Of a stretch of DNA of 64,000 bases, positions 54,908 to 63,986 are shown in pieces. The stretch's first letter is position 1; each line of letters begins with the position of its first letter. Both the position numbers and the translations under genes were made by a program. Source of the stretch: Cyclobacteriaceae bacterium (GTDB taxonomy: Bacteria > Bacteroidota > Bacteroidia > Cytophagales > Cyclobacteriaceae); NCBI GenBank assembly GCA_028285685.1, contig JANQOR010000038.1, positions 186,001 to 250,000 on the forward strand, written 5' to 3'. Under the pieces are notes generated by a model. The model saw only the letters and a program-made list of their open reading frames with translations. It was not told the origin of the DNA and searched no databases.

Positions 54908-54938
54908 TAAACTGGATTTTCAAAAGAAGGGATTTTAG

Positions 54939-56696
54939 ATGAAATTTCGAAGTATGAGACGTTTAACCGCTACATTACTTATAACCTTCGTCTTTTTAGA
55001 TTGTTTTGGACAATTGACAGATGCTAGTATTCAGGTTATCAAGGAAAACCCTTCAAAATGGAACCTCTTTGTTAGGGAGAAAAATGTTGATGACTACTGG
55101 AAAAGAGTCTCGTCAGAGCTAAAGCCTACAAACACATTATTTCGCAACGTACATGTTGTGGACACAAGATCGGAGAGAATTTTGCGAGATATGGACGTTC
55201 TCGTCTCAGACGGCATCATTATCAAAGTTGGTAAAAATGTCACCATCCTGCCAGGGATGAAGGACCTTGAGTTTGTAGATAGCAATGGAAAGTACCTGTT
55301 GCCAGGGTTAGTAGATGCACACGTCCACATGGGGAGTAGCAATGTGGATAAACTTTTGAATTTAGCTACCGGAGTCACAACGGTAAGAGAAATGGCGGCC
55401 TCCCCCTGGATGGTATCGTACCGAGAAGAAGTTCGGCAAAACCGCATATTGGCTCCAAATATCTATTTAGCTGGGAAAATGTTGAATCAAGGCGATCTTT
55501 GGTTTTTTTCGGAGATTGTCAAGGGTCAGGAGGAAGCCAGAGAAAAGGTAAGGGAGCATAAAGAGCTGGGATACGATTTCATCAAGGTTTGGAATGTGAT
55601 GAACGAAAACATCCTTAATGCAATAGCAAAGGAGTGCAAGGAGCAACAAATGGATTTGGTTGGTCATGTTCCTCATGATGTTTCTTTTCGGGTAGCTCTA
55701 GAGTCCGGATTTAGGACATTGGAACATTACAAGGGAATTATTATTGACAAAACTCTTCAACTGACAGATGAAGATTATGTGGAAGTGTTGGATGAATACC
55801 AGGATCAGGACTTTTGGTTTTGTCCAACTTTATCCTTGGTAAATGACGGTCTTAGAGGAAAACCGGCGCATGATTTCTTGAACAATTCTGAAGCGGCAAA
55901 GTATGTTCCACGAGAGACGATTGAAAAATGGAAAAAAACGGCGGAAAGCAGGACTTTTCAATCCGTCTTTGGTAATGTGAGCGATTCGGTCTTCCGCCTG
56001 TCAAAATCCATATTCAAGCAACTTCATACCAAGGGAATAAAATACATTGCCGGGACTGATAACAATGGATCCAATTTATTCATGGTACCAGGTTTTATTC
56101 TGCATAGAGAGTTAGAGTTGATGAACCGACTGGGAATGAGTTCCTACGAAGCGTTGCAAACAGCAACCTTCAATCCCGCTGAGGCAATGCGAAAGCAGCA
56201 CGAGTTTGGAACAATTGAGGTTGGAAAAAGGGCAGACCTACTCCTTGTGGATTCAAACCCTCTGGAAGGCCTAGATCACCTAAAGGAAGATATGGAGGTA
56301 ATGGTGCGGGGCATTTGGATCGATAAAGATCGGATCAACGAAATCCGAAATACCGTTAAGAAAATATACTCCGAGGACCAGGAGTTTCTTGAAGATCCTC
56401 CTAAGCAACTTACGTCGTTGCTGAAGCACTTCTTGAACAAAGAGAACAAGTATATAATCAAGCCGATAACATACTACTTGTTTTCTGAAGCTCTGATGGA
56501 AGCCAAACTAAGTAATGAGGCAAATAAGGTGATGAAGACTGCGGTAAGTTTTTACCCGGAATACTGGATGTATGATCAATTAGGTAAAACGCACGATGCA
56601 ATAGGAGAGAAGACCATGGCCAGATCAAACTATGAACAGTCTCAAAGACTATATCCGCACGGGAATGCTGCCAAACGGTGGCTGGAGAAGAATTAA
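54939..56696 (+). CDS. Secreted imidazolonepropionase-like amidohydrolase with C-terminal TPR-like tail
   Basis: This 585-residue metal-dependent hydrolase begins with a signal peptide (about 1-25). The amidohydrolase core (about 65-465) contains VDAHVHMG (metal His pair), FIKVWN (the Lys position), VGHVPHD, LEHYKG and GTDNNGSNL with the catalytic Asp. The chain then continues for about 115 residues with helices (KVMKTAVSFYPEYWM...AIGEKTMARSNYEQSQ) resembling TPRs. It acts probably in the periplasm on a cyclic amide, dipeptide or ester. The substrate cannot be inferred. An operator-like palindrome and an AraC-type regulator lie immediately upstream. Confidence 0.87.
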   Translation: MKFRSMRRLTATLLITFVFLDCFGQLTDASIQVIKENPSKWNLFVREKNVDDYWKRVSSELKPTNTLFRNVHVVDTRSERILRDMDVLVSDGIIIKVGKNVTILPGMKDLEFVDSNGKYLLPGLVDAHVHMGSSNVDKLLNLATGVTTVREMAASPWMVSYREEVRQNRILAPNIYLAGKMLNQGDLWFFSEIVKGQEEAREKVREHKELGYDFIKVWNVMNENILNAIAKECKEQQMDLVGHVPHDVSFRVALESGFRTLEHYKGIIIDKTLQLTDEDYVEVLDEYQDQDFWFCPTLSLVNDGLRGKPAHDFLNNSEAAKYVPRETIEKWKKTAESRTFQSVFGNVSDSVFRLSKSIFKQLHTKGIKYIAGTDNNGSNLFMVPGFILHRELELMNRLGMSSYEALQTATFNPAEAMRKQHEFGTIEVGKRADLLLVDSNPLEGLDHLKEDMEVMVRGIWIDKDRINEIRNTVKKIYSEDQEFLEDPPKQLTSLLKHFLNKENKYIIKPITYYLFSEALMEAKLSNEANKVMKTAVSFYPEYWMYDQLGKTHDAIGEKTMARSNYEQSQRLYPHGNAAKRWLEKN

Positions 56697-56714
56697 GATG
56701 CTTCCGAAATTGTT

Positions 56715-57200
56715 TCAAATTCCCTTTGGGATGTGGAAGGACCGATGCTTTCCTTTTCCAAATTCTACCTCTTCCCATCCTTTAATGTCAAAAGTAATTA
56801 CTACTACTCCACAGGTGGGAACATTGTCGATCGAAGTGTTCGCCAGTAAATTGGCACAATCAGTAAAGCCTGGGTTATGACCAAAAATGGCAAGTCGTTC
56901 GCAACTTGGTGCAGATTTCACGACCTCTAAGATCTCGTGAGATCCCGCATGGAACAGTCTTTTGTCTAGTTGAATGTTTCCCTCGTCTATCCTGAACTGA
57001 TCGCAAATATGAAGTGCGGTGTAAAATGCTCGACTAGCTGTACTTGAGATCAAAACTTCGGGGGTCTGATGGTGCTCTGCCAGGTACTTCCCCATTTTTA
57101 GCACGTCCCTTCTGCCTCTCTTTCCGAGAGGGCGATCGTGATCTGGTAGGTTAAAAGACCACGAAGATTTTGCGTGTCGTACGAGAAAAAGTGTTTTCAC
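56715..57200 (-). CDS. SixA-type histidine phosphatase
   Basis: This 161-residue protein belongs to the histidine phosphatase superfamily, small SixA-like branch. It has VRHAKSSW with the RHG-like phospho-acceptor His, LGKRGRRDVLKM, SSTASRAFYTA and the second catalytic His in IFGHNPG. It may dephosphorylate a phosphohistidine protein or a small metabolite; the sequence does not decide. It converges with the amidohydrolase gene, leaving 18 bases between the stops. The carbonic anhydrase gene is directly upstream on the same strand with a 26-base gap. Confidence 0.88.
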   Translation of the reverse strand: MKTLFLVRHAKSSWSFNLPDHDRPLGKRGRRDVLKMGKYLAEHHQTPEVLISSTASRAFYTALHICDQFRIDEGNIQLDKRLFHAGSHEILEVVKSAPSCERLAIFGHNPGFTDCANLLANTSIDNVPTCGVVVITFDIKGWEEVEFGKGKHRSFHIPKGI

Positions 57201-57226
57201 AATATGGTCAATCTTGGAACCTCAAT

Positions 57227-57922
57227 CTAATTAATAGATTCAATCACACGGTCATATAGAAACTGAACTCTCCGGGCATTATTTCCTTCAATGGACTTCA
57301 TTACTTCAATTTGTTTTGAAGAAGCGGTTTTTGGCTCCTTTAAAACAATCCAGTTGACCGTTTCCGTGAATGGAGGCGTGGTTAGTGAGCCACGATAGTT
57401 GAAGAAATCTTCCAATTTTTCGGGAATCATTTCAGCAGCATTAACCGTTTTTTTGTCGGACTCAAAAACCTCTCCCTCTTTCTCGGGAATTGCATCTAAA
57501 AACGTATTGAGGAAGTCACTTTCGGATCCTTCCATGAAAAGAACTCCTATCACTAGGTAGTCGGGATCTTCAGCTCCCTCTCTTTGATTGGTGTGCACGA
57601 TATGCATCTCCATGTCATAAGAGCTCCCAGCAACCATATGCTCAGATGGTGTGTGGAAATGAAATTGTTTGAACTGGTAGTTCATTCCATCGTAGCTCAC
57701 GTAACTACCGGAATCATACTCAACCTCGACGGTATGACCTAGGTTGGCTACTCTTTCTTTGGAGGTTTCATAGTGTACCAAGACTTGATGCGATGACCCA
57801 ATTCCTTCACCAGGTACAATATTCACCGGAGATTGCATGTGACAATTGACAGTTGCCAGTTCTTGCACTTGACCACATGAAACTAAAAGGATTAGCAAGG
57901 TGAGGGTTAGGAAGCTTTTCAT
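57227..57922 (-). CDS. Alpha-type carbonic anhydrase lipoprotein
   Basis: A lipoprotein signal (LLILLVSC) leads an alpha-class carbonic anhydrase of 231 residues, which interconverts CO2 and bicarbonate in the periplasm. The family landmarks are intact: QSPVNI, QFHFHTPSEH with two zinc His, EMHIVHTN with the third zinc His, and SLTTPP. Compared with animal enzymes the N-terminus is short: the mature chain reaches QSPVNI after about 15 residues, and the otherwise usual WSY start region is absent. It is probably co-transcribed with the SixA-type gene. Confidence 0.9.
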   Translation of the reverse strand: MKSFLTLTLLILLVSCGQVQELATVNCHMQSPVNIVPGEGIGSSHQVLVHYETSKERVANLGHTVEVEYDSGSYVSYDGMNYQFKQFHFHTPSEHMVAGSSYDMEMHIVHTNQREGAEDPDYLVIGVLFMEGSESDFLNTFLDAIPEKEGEVFESDKKTVNAAEMIPEKLEDFFNYRGSLTTPPFTETVNWIVLKEPKTASSKQIEVMKSIEGNNARRVQFLYDRVIESIN

Positions 57923-58025
57923 TGATCTAAAGTTTAATGAAAGTTATAGCTATCATCTTAAATCTCAACCATTGATTTTCAGAATCGTCGCTTTCCTAAC
58001 ATTAGCTAAAGCGGCCTCGCAAAGG

Positions 58026-59027
58026 CTAGTCCGGCAGGTAAAAATCAAACGTTAAGTCATTCATACATTTGAAGTGGCCTTTGGGGCATTTTGCATACCC
58101 TGTCTCAGAGCATGGTCGGCATTCAAGACTTTTGTTTTCGAAAATTGTGAACTGCGTACGATAAGGGTACTTACCAAAAGACGGTATTGTGTTCCCCCAA
58201 ATGGAAAAAATTGGCTTCTTAAATGCTGCGGCAATGTGCATCATTACCGAGTCATGAGTAAATACCCAGGTGGCTTCTGAAATGATCGACGCAGCTTGGT
58301 TCGTGGAGAATTTTCCGCATGCATTAAAGAGAATACTCTTTTTGTTTAGTTCTTCGATTTCTTTTTCTTCTTCATCGGATCCTCGTTGAAAAAACTGCTC
58401 AACCTGGTTTGCAATTTGCATATCCTGTTCACGACCCAGAAGAATAATTGGTTTGTTTATGCGATCGCATAGCTCGATCATCCTATTTATCGGTAACCCA
58501 TTGGTGCTGTGCGCTCCTTCGATGGCGAAAACGGCATACCCATTTTTATGAGTCTCAGGTAGCCAATTGTGCTCCACTTCGTCCTTCTCCGGGATAAAAT
58601 AATCGAGCCCTAGGTTATCCATTTTGGCACCAAGTGGTTCGATCAGTTCAAGGTACCTTTCAACTAAATGTAAATTCGGTAAGAGATCTATTTTAAAATT
58701 GACCAGCAACCATTTTTTAAAAGATAGGGGATTGAGCGAATAACTCTTTCCACCAACCCTAAACCTTAAGTATTTGGTCCTAGTACTGTTTTGCAGATCA
58801 ATGACCAGATCAAATTTCTCCTGCCGAAGTTCTCTGATCAGTTGATTGAAGGAACGCTCCAGCGAGTGAATTTTATCGAGGTAAGGATTTGCCACAAGAC
58901 TGCTTGTGAATTCCTGTCTGGTCGTAAAATGTACGTCGTGCTGGAGATCGCTCTTAAGAATCCGAACAACAGGACTGGCTAGAACAACATCAGTTAAAGA
59001 AGAAAATTGAACTACCAGAATCTTCAT
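58026..59027 (-). CDS. GT9-family glycosyltransferase (heptosyltransferase-like)
   Basis: This is a cytoplasmic GT-B enzyme of about 333 residues in the lipopolysaccharide heptosyltransferase family. It begins MKILVVQFSSLTDVVLASPVVR, contains FDLVIDLQNSTRTKYLRF and has the C-terminal donor-site motif ATWVFTHDSVMMHIAAAFKKP. The C-terminus includes a short Cys-rich run (CRPCSETGYAKCPKGHFKC). I start at the Met before KILVVQF; a Met at 59081 would add 18 residues with no family likeness. It probably adds a sugar to the LPS core. No other LPS gene is adjacent. Confidence 0.88.
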   Translation of the reverse strand: MKILVVQFSSLTDVVLASPVVRILKSDLQHDVHFTTRQEFTSSLVANPYLDKIHSLERSFNQLIRELRQEKFDLVIDLQNSTRTKYLRFRVGGKSYSLNPLSFKKWLLVNFKIDLLPNLHLVERYLELIEPLGAKMDNLGLDYFIPEKDEVEHNWLPETHKNGYAVFAIEGAHSTNGLPINRMIELCDRINKPIILLGREQDMQIANQVEQFFQRGSDEEEKEIEELNKKSILFNACGKFSTNQAASIISEATWVFTHDSVMMHIAAAFKKPIFSIWGNTIPSFGKYPYRTQFTIFENKSLECRPCSETGYAKCPKGHFKCMNDLTFDFYLPD

Positions 59028-59119
59028 GCGTTGATAAAGTTGTTTAGGCTCTTTTTTGGTGCCGGGTAAAAATAGAAACAACTGGCTTTTTGGTTAGTTT
59101 TAAATATTCGTTGAACTAT

Positions 59120-59527
59120 ATGAACTACTGGCTGATAAAAAGTGAACCAGGAACTTATTCCTGGGACGATTTTGTGAAATTGGGGCGCGACCACTGGGAT
59201 GGAGTACGCAACTTCAAGGCTAGAAACAATATAAAGCAGATGAAGGTTGGTGATGTATGTTTCTTTTATCATTCCGTGACCGAGAAAGCGATTGTGGGGC
59301 TAGCAGAGGTTGTCAAGGAATATTATCCTGACCCAACCACGGACGACCATCGATGGTATGTAATGGATGTCGTGCCCTTGAGAAAATTGAAGCGTCCCAT
59401 TACGCTTGCTGAAGTAAAGGCGGATGGGCGCTTAGATCAAATGAAACTTGTCACACATTCAAGGTTGTCTGTGCAGCCTGTGACAGAAGAGGAGTATGGA
59501 ATTATCCTTGAACTTAGCGAGCAGTAG
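59120..59527 (+). CDS. EVE-domain protein
   Basis: This 135-residue PUA-like protein starts MNYWLIKSEPGTYSWDDF. It has WDGVRNFKARNNIKQMKVGDVCFFYHS and EIVG-like strand pattern (KAIVGLAEVVKE), then WYVMDVVPL. EVE domains bind modified DNA or RNA bases, and short stand-alone forms are widely conserved. I chose this Met because the upstream TTG at 59090 would add ten residues outside the fold. It is divergent from the GT9 gene and 33 bases before a secreted unknown. Confidence 0.92.
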   Translation: MNYWLIKSEPGTYSWDDFVKLGRDHWDGVRNFKARNNIKQMKVGDVCFFYHSVTEKAIVGLAEVVKEYYPDPTTDDHRWYVMDVVPLRKLKRPITLAEVKADGRLDQMKLVTHSRLSVQPVTEEEYGIILELSEQ

Positions 59528-59560
59528 GGTGATCAAATTTATCGTTGTTTATCATATACT

Positions 59561-61144
59561 ATGAGAGTATTCGTAATCTTAATCTTGTCATTTCCGATCC
59601 TTCTTTTTGCTCAAAAAAGAAAGAACCAAAAGGACACAAGCGCCATTCTTAGCCAGTCTCACAGAATTGAATTTGAAGTTGAGAGGGATCGTTCCGATTT
59701 CTATGTGGTTCCGGGCGATTATCATGGCATCCTGGTTGTAGAAGAACTTGCCGGAGCTTCCTTAGATGGGTCAGGGAGTTGGAAACTACACATGGTTGAT
59801 ACTGCATTCAATCTGATTTGGTCCCGAGAAGAAGTGGTTCCGTCAGACGGCAACCTTTTAGGTTACGACTATTCTGACGGAAAATTCTACTTGCTATACA
59901 GCAAGAGTAGATTCCGCAGTGAAGAGTTGGTGGTGTTGCAATTGGATGCCAGGACAGAAGAGAACTCTGTTTACGAAATAACAACCGTCTTTCCGGTTAG
60001 TATCTCGCATTTTGAGGCAGTTGGTGAAACTTTGCTCATAGGAGGATACGCTAACTTTAGACCCGTCGTGATTACGTACAATATCAATATCAAGAAGCCG
60101 AAGGTAGTGCCGGGCTTTTATGACAATAAAAATGACATGCTGGATATTGTGGTGGATGAAGAATCCAAGTTCTTCACTGTGATTCTGTCGGAGAGGATGA
60201 GAAATAAGAAATTCACAGTGAGAGTCAAGACTTTTACAGAAAGGGGAGACCTGATACAAGACAACTTGTTAAATCCTGGTGAGAAAAAGAGTTTACTGGA
60301 TGGTGCAAGTACAACATTTGCTAATGGCCTTCAATACTTAGCGGGAACTCACTCCAAGAAGTCAGCGCTCTACAGCCAGGGTTTTTACCTAAGCAAATTC
60401 ATAAATGGCTCACAGCAGTTCAATAAGTACTATGCCTTTGCCGATTTGAACAATTTCTTTAGTCACTTGAAACCGAAGCGTGAAAGCAGGATCAAGAACC
60501 GGATTGAAAAAAAGAGAGAGAAAGGAAAAGTTAAAAAGTTCAACTACCGTTTGCTCGTGCATAAGATCTTGCAAAGAGATGATCATTACGTGATGATTGC
60601 CGAAGCATACTATCCTAGATATAGCTACGGAAACACCGGCACATCATTTCTGCCATATCAAACCCGGAGTTTTAGCAACAATAGTTATCGTGGATATCAG
60701 CCTTACAATCCTGATTTCTTGGGTTATAAGTACACCCACGCAGTTGTGGTGGGATTCGATTCAAACTGTAATATTATTTGGGATCACACCTTCAAGATTG
60801 AGGATACGCAGAGCTATTCGTTAAAGGAAAATGTGATGGTGACCGGAGCTGGGCGCAAGATTATTTTGACGTATCTCGAAGAAAATGAAATACGATCCAA
60901 GGTAGTCGATCACAGTGAAATTGTGGAAGGAAGAACCTTCAACCCCGTTAAGCTATCTTTTGAAGCAGATGAAGTCAAGAGTAAGGATCCAAGAATCGAG
61001 GGTGTTGAAAGATGGTATGGCAATACTTTGTTTGCCTACGGCGTCCAAAGCATTAAAAATGAAAACGGAGTGGCCGGAAAAGTCAATAGGAAAGTCTTCT
61101 ATTTGAACAAGATCCGATTTAATCTTGACAGGGAAGTCAATTAG
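59561..61144 (+). CDS. Secreted protein of unknown function, propeller-like
   Basis: This 527-residue protein has a signal peptide (MRVFVILILSFPILLFAQ) followed by repeated four-strand-like segments. Examples are YDYSDGKFYLLYSKSRF, VSISHFEAVGETLLIGG, HAVVVGFDSNCNIIWDHTF and VTGAGRKIILTYLEENEIRS. These suggest a beta-propeller, with a basic insertion (residues about 305-325, RIKNRIEKKREKGKVKK). I do not recognise a family. It could be periplasmic or on the outer membrane. It precedes pyrR by 33 bases but has no evident link to pyrimidine metabolism. Confidence 0.75.
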   Translation: MRVFVILILSFPILLFAQKRKNQKDTSAILSQSHRIEFEVERDRSDFYVVPGDYHGILVVEELAGASLDGSGSWKLHMVDTAFNLIWSREEVVPSDGNLLGYDYSDGKFYLLYSKSRFRSEELVVLQLDARTEENSVYEITTVFPVSISHFEAVGETLLIGGYANFRPVVITYNINIKKPKVVPGFYDNKNDMLDIVVDEESKFFTVILSERMRNKKFTVRVKTFTERGDLIQDNLLNPGEKKSLLDGASTTFANGLQYLAGTHSKKSALYSQGFYLSKFINGSQQFNKYYAFADLNNFFSHLKPKRESRIKNRIEKKREKGKVKKFNYRLLVHKILQRDDHYVMIAEAYYPRYSYGNTGTSFLPYQTRSFSNNSYRGYQPYNPDFLGYKYTHAVVVGFDSNCNIIWDHTFKIEDTQSYSLKENVMVTGAGRKIILTYLEENEIRSKVVDHSEIVEGRTFNPVKLSFEADEVKSKDPRIEGVERWYGNTLFAYGVQSIKNENGVAGKVNRKVFYLNKIRFNLDREVN

Positions 61145-61155
61145 ATCATAACCTT

Positions 61156-61163
61156 TATTTTTG
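61156..61163 (+). promoter_or_regulatory. Candidate -7 box of pyrR
   Basis: TATTTTTG matches TAnnTTTG and ends 14 bases before the pyrR ATG. This leaves no room for a PyrR-type attenuator leader. Confidence 0.4.
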
Positions 61164-61177
61164 CATGAAGTTTCATC

Positions 61178-61720
61178 ATGCAAAAGCGCCTGCTTTTCGA
61201 TAGTCAACTACTCAAAGTCACTATCAGCCGATTGTGTCAACAGCTCATTGAAGTTCACGAAGATTTCTCCCAATCTGTGATCGTAGGCATGCAACCTCGT
61301 GGTATATTTTTAGCTGAAAGAATTAAGAAAGAATTGGAAAATCTATCTATCCAAGAGGTTAAACTTGGGTTACTAGATACCACATTTCATAGAGATGATT
61401 TTAGAAGACGGGACGAATTGATCGAGGCGAACCAAACAAAGATTTCTTTTCCGATTGAGGATCAAAACGTGATTTTGGTTGATGATGTACTTTTTACCGG
61501 ACGCACTGTCAGAGCGGCACTTGATGCCATCAACGCCTTCGGTAGACCTTCAAAAGTGGAGCTTCTAGTATTGATAGATCGACTATATAGCAGGCACATC
61601 CCCATTCAAGCAAATTATGTAGGCCGGAAGGTCAATACGATACAATCTCAAAAAGTATTGGTTGAATTGAAAGAGCAAGGAAAGAAAGACAATATCTGGT
61701 TAATCAATAAGGAAGAATGA
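61178..61720 (+). CDS. pyrR: PyrR: pyrimidine regulator / uracil phosphoribosyltransferase
   Basis: This 180-residue type I phosphoribosyltransferase shows the PRPP loop VILVDDVLFTGRTVRAALDA (about 98-117), GMQPRGIFLAERI and GLLDTTFHRDDF. In Firmicutes PyrR binds RNA to attenuate the pyr operon and has uracil phosphoribosyltransferase activity. Here there is almost no leader before its start, so only the enzyme role, or an RNA role elsewhere, can be assumed. It overlaps pyrB by 4 bases, as in many bacterial pyr operons. Confidence 0.92.
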   Translation: MQKRLLFDSQLLKVTISRLCQQLIEVHEDFSQSVIVGMQPRGIFLAERIKKELENLSIQEVKLGLLDTTFHRDDFRRRDELIEANQTKISFPIEDQNVILVDDVLFTGRTVRAALDAINAFGRPSKVELLVLIDRLYSRHIPIQANYVGRKVNTIQSQKVLVELKEQGKKDNIWLINKEE

Positions 61721-62646
61721 GCCAATTAAAAACCAAACATCTCCTTGGAATAAAAAATCTCGATCGAGAAGACATAGAACTCATTTTTCAAACAGCATCA
61801 AATTTCAAAGAAGTCATTAATCGTCCTATAAAGAAGGTGCCTTCGCTAAGAGATGTAACCATTGCAAATATCTTTTTCGAGAATTCAACCCGAACCAAGC
61901 TTTCCTTTGAAATAGCAGAAAAACGCCTTTCCGCAGATGTCTTGAATTTTTCCGCTTCCGGTAGTTCAGTAAAAAAGGGGGAAACTTTACTGGATACTGT
62001 GAACAATATCTTGGCAATGAAGGTCGATATGGTTGTGATGCGACATTCTAGCCCGGGAGCGCCTCATTTTCTTTCGAATCACATTGATGCAAACATTATC
62101 AACGCTGGGGACGGCACCCATGAGCATCCAACCCAGGCCTTGCTCGATGCTTTTTCAATTATGGAACGGGTTGGGAAGGTCAAGGGTAAAAAGGTTGTTA
62201 TAGTGGGTGATATTCTCCATTCACGTGTTGCTCTCTCAAATATTTATGCACTTCAAATACTGGGAGCCAAAGTTATGGTTTGCGGCCCAGCCACATTACT
62301 TCCTAAACACATCAAAGAGTTGGGAGTAGAAGTTCAGACCGACATAAGACAAGCGTTAGAATGGTGTGATGTGGCTAATATTCTCAGGATACAATTGGAA
62401 CGTCAACAAATGAGTTATTTCCCTTCACTCAGAGAGTATTCCCAGTACTTCGGAGTGAACAAGAAATTACTTGATTCTCTAAATAAGGAAATCACCATCA
62501 TGCATCCCGGTCCTATAAATCGGGGGATTGAAATTACCAGTGATGTGGCAGATTCTGAACACTCAATCATCCTGGATCAGGTGGAAAATGGTGTGGCTAT
62601 CCGTATGGCGGTTCTCTACCTATTAGCGGGAGTGAGTTCAAACTAG
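61717..62646 (+). CDS. pyrB: Aspartate carbamoyltransferase, catalytic subunit
   Basis: This enzyme joins carbamoyl phosphate and aspartate in pyrimidine synthesis. It is 309 residues with an N-terminal carbamoyl-phosphate domain containing FFENSTRTKLSFE (the STRT loop), a flexible loop SGSSVKKGETLLDT, GTHEHPTQALLDAF and the C-terminal HPGPINRGIEI. No pyrI regulatory subunit is next to it, so an unregulated class B or C form is likely. It overlaps pyrR by 4 bases and converges with purB, their stops overlapping by 4 bases. Confidence 0.96.
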   Translation: MSQLKTKHLLGIKNLDREDIELIFQTASNFKEVINRPIKKVPSLRDVTIANIFFENSTRTKLSFEIAEKRLSADVLNFSASGSSVKKGETLLDTVNNILAMKVDMVVMRHSSPGAPHFLSNHIDANIINAGDGTHEHPTQALLDAFSIMERVGKVKGKKVVIVGDILHSRVALSNIYALQILGAKVMVCGPATLLPKHIKELGVEVQTDIRQALEWCDVANILRIQLERQQMSYFPSLREYSQYFGVNKKLLDSLNKEITIMHPGPINRGIEITSDVADSEHSIILDQVENGVAIRMAVLYLLAGVSSN

Positions 62647-63986
62647 CTACCTACATAGTTGAATGGTGTAATCTGATTCAGCTCTTCTTTGACCTGATCT
62701 GATACATCAAGACCACCAATAAATCCTTTGATCGCCTCCTCATTTATTTCTTCGTTCGTTCGAGTTAGCGATTTGAGTGCCTCAAAGGGTTTTGGATATC
62801 CTTCACGTCTTAAAATTGTTTGAATAGCTTCGGCTACTACAGCCCAGTTATCATTAAGATCTGCGCTGGTGGCCGCCTCGTTAACGTTTATCTTCGCAAG
62901 GCCTTTCTCTAATGATTGCACAGCCAGGAAAGAGTGAGCAATAGGAACACCTATGTTTCTTAACACCGTTGAATCTGTCAAATCTCGTTGCAATCTTGAG
63001 ATAGGTAGTTTGGTACTTAAATGTTCAAGCAAGGCATTGGCAATTCCAAAGTTACCTTCCGCATTCTCAAAGTCGATGGGGTTCACTTTATGTGGCATTG
63101 CTGAGGAACCTACCTCGTCCTTCGCAATGGTCTGTGTAAAGTAATTCATGGAAATGTACTGCCAGATGTCTCGGCTCAGGTCAATGAGAATGGTGTTGAC
63201 CCGTTTTATACTGTCAAAAAGAGCAGCCAAATGATCATAGTGCTCTATTTGAGTCGTTGGATAACTTCTTTTGAGACCCAAGAACTTATGGACAAAGTCG
63301 TTGCCAAATGTATGCCAGTCGTGGTCTGGATACGCAACCGTGTGTGCATTGAAATTCCCAGTAGCCCCACCAAATTTAGCAGCAAATGGAACTTGTGTCA
63401 GTGTATGTAACTGCTCCTTTAATCTGCTAACAAAAACGCCAAACTCTTTTCCCAATCGAGTAGGGGAGGCAGGCTGTCCATGTGTTTTCGCGAGCATTGG
63501 AATATCCTTCCATTTTTTAGAGAGTTCCCCTAACTTGGAAATGAACTCTTCTAATTTTGGAGTGAACACCTCCGTCATTGCATCTTTTAGCGAAAGAGGA
63601 ATTGCTGTGTTATTTATGTCCTGGGAGGTCAGACCAAAATGAATGAATTCCTTGAATTCTGATAAGCCCAGCGAATCAAATTTTTCTTTTATAAAGTATT
63701 CCACGGCCTTCACATCATGGTTTGTGGTTTTTTCGACCTCCTTGATTGCCTCAGCATCTTCCAGTGAAAATTCTTCGTAGATTTTTTTTAAGGTTGAATT
63801 TTGTCCCGGGTTATAGCCAGATAACTGAGGAATACCAGACTCTGATAAGGCGATGAAATACAAAATCTCAACCTTTACACGATATTGGATCAAGGCTTTT
63901 TCTGCAAAGTAGTTCGAGAGAATAGAAACTTTGTCTCTATATCTTCCATCAATAGGAGAAATACCTTCCAGAGGGTTGAAATCCAT
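62643..63986 (-). CDS. purB: Adenylosuccinate lyase
   Basis: This 447-residue fumarase/aspartase-superfamily enzyme makes AMP from adenylosuccinate and AICAR from SAICAR. It starts MDFNPLEGISPIDGRYRDKV, has GLTSQDINNTA, KTHGQPASPT with the catalytic His, and the mobile signature loop GSSAMPHKVNPIDFENAEGN with the catalytic Ser. Length and motifs match the E. coli-type branch. It is transcribed towards pyrB with overlapping stops. The promoter would lie in the last few bases of the window or beyond. Confidence 0.96.
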   Translation of the reverse strand: MDFNPLEGISPIDGRYRDKVSILSNYFAEKALIQYRVKVEILYFIALSESGIPQLSGYNPGQNSTLKKIYEEFSLEDAEAIKEVEKTTNHDVKAVEYFIKEKFDSLGLSEFKEFIHFGLTSQDINNTAIPLSLKDAMTEVFTPKLEEFISKLGELSKKWKDIPMLAKTHGQPASPTRLGKEFGVFVSRLKEQLHTLTQVPFAAKFGGATGNFNAHTVAYPDHDWHTFGNDFVHKFLGLKRSYPTTQIEHYDHLAALFDSIKRVNTILIDLSRDIWQYISMNYFTQTIAKDEVGSSAMPHKVNPIDFENAEGNFGIANALLEHLSTKLPISRLQRDLTDSTVLRNIGVPIAHSFLAVQSLEKGLAKINVNEAATSADLNDNWAVVAEAIQTILRREGYPKPFEALKSLTRTNEEINEEAIKGFIGGLDVSDQVKEELNQITPFNYVGS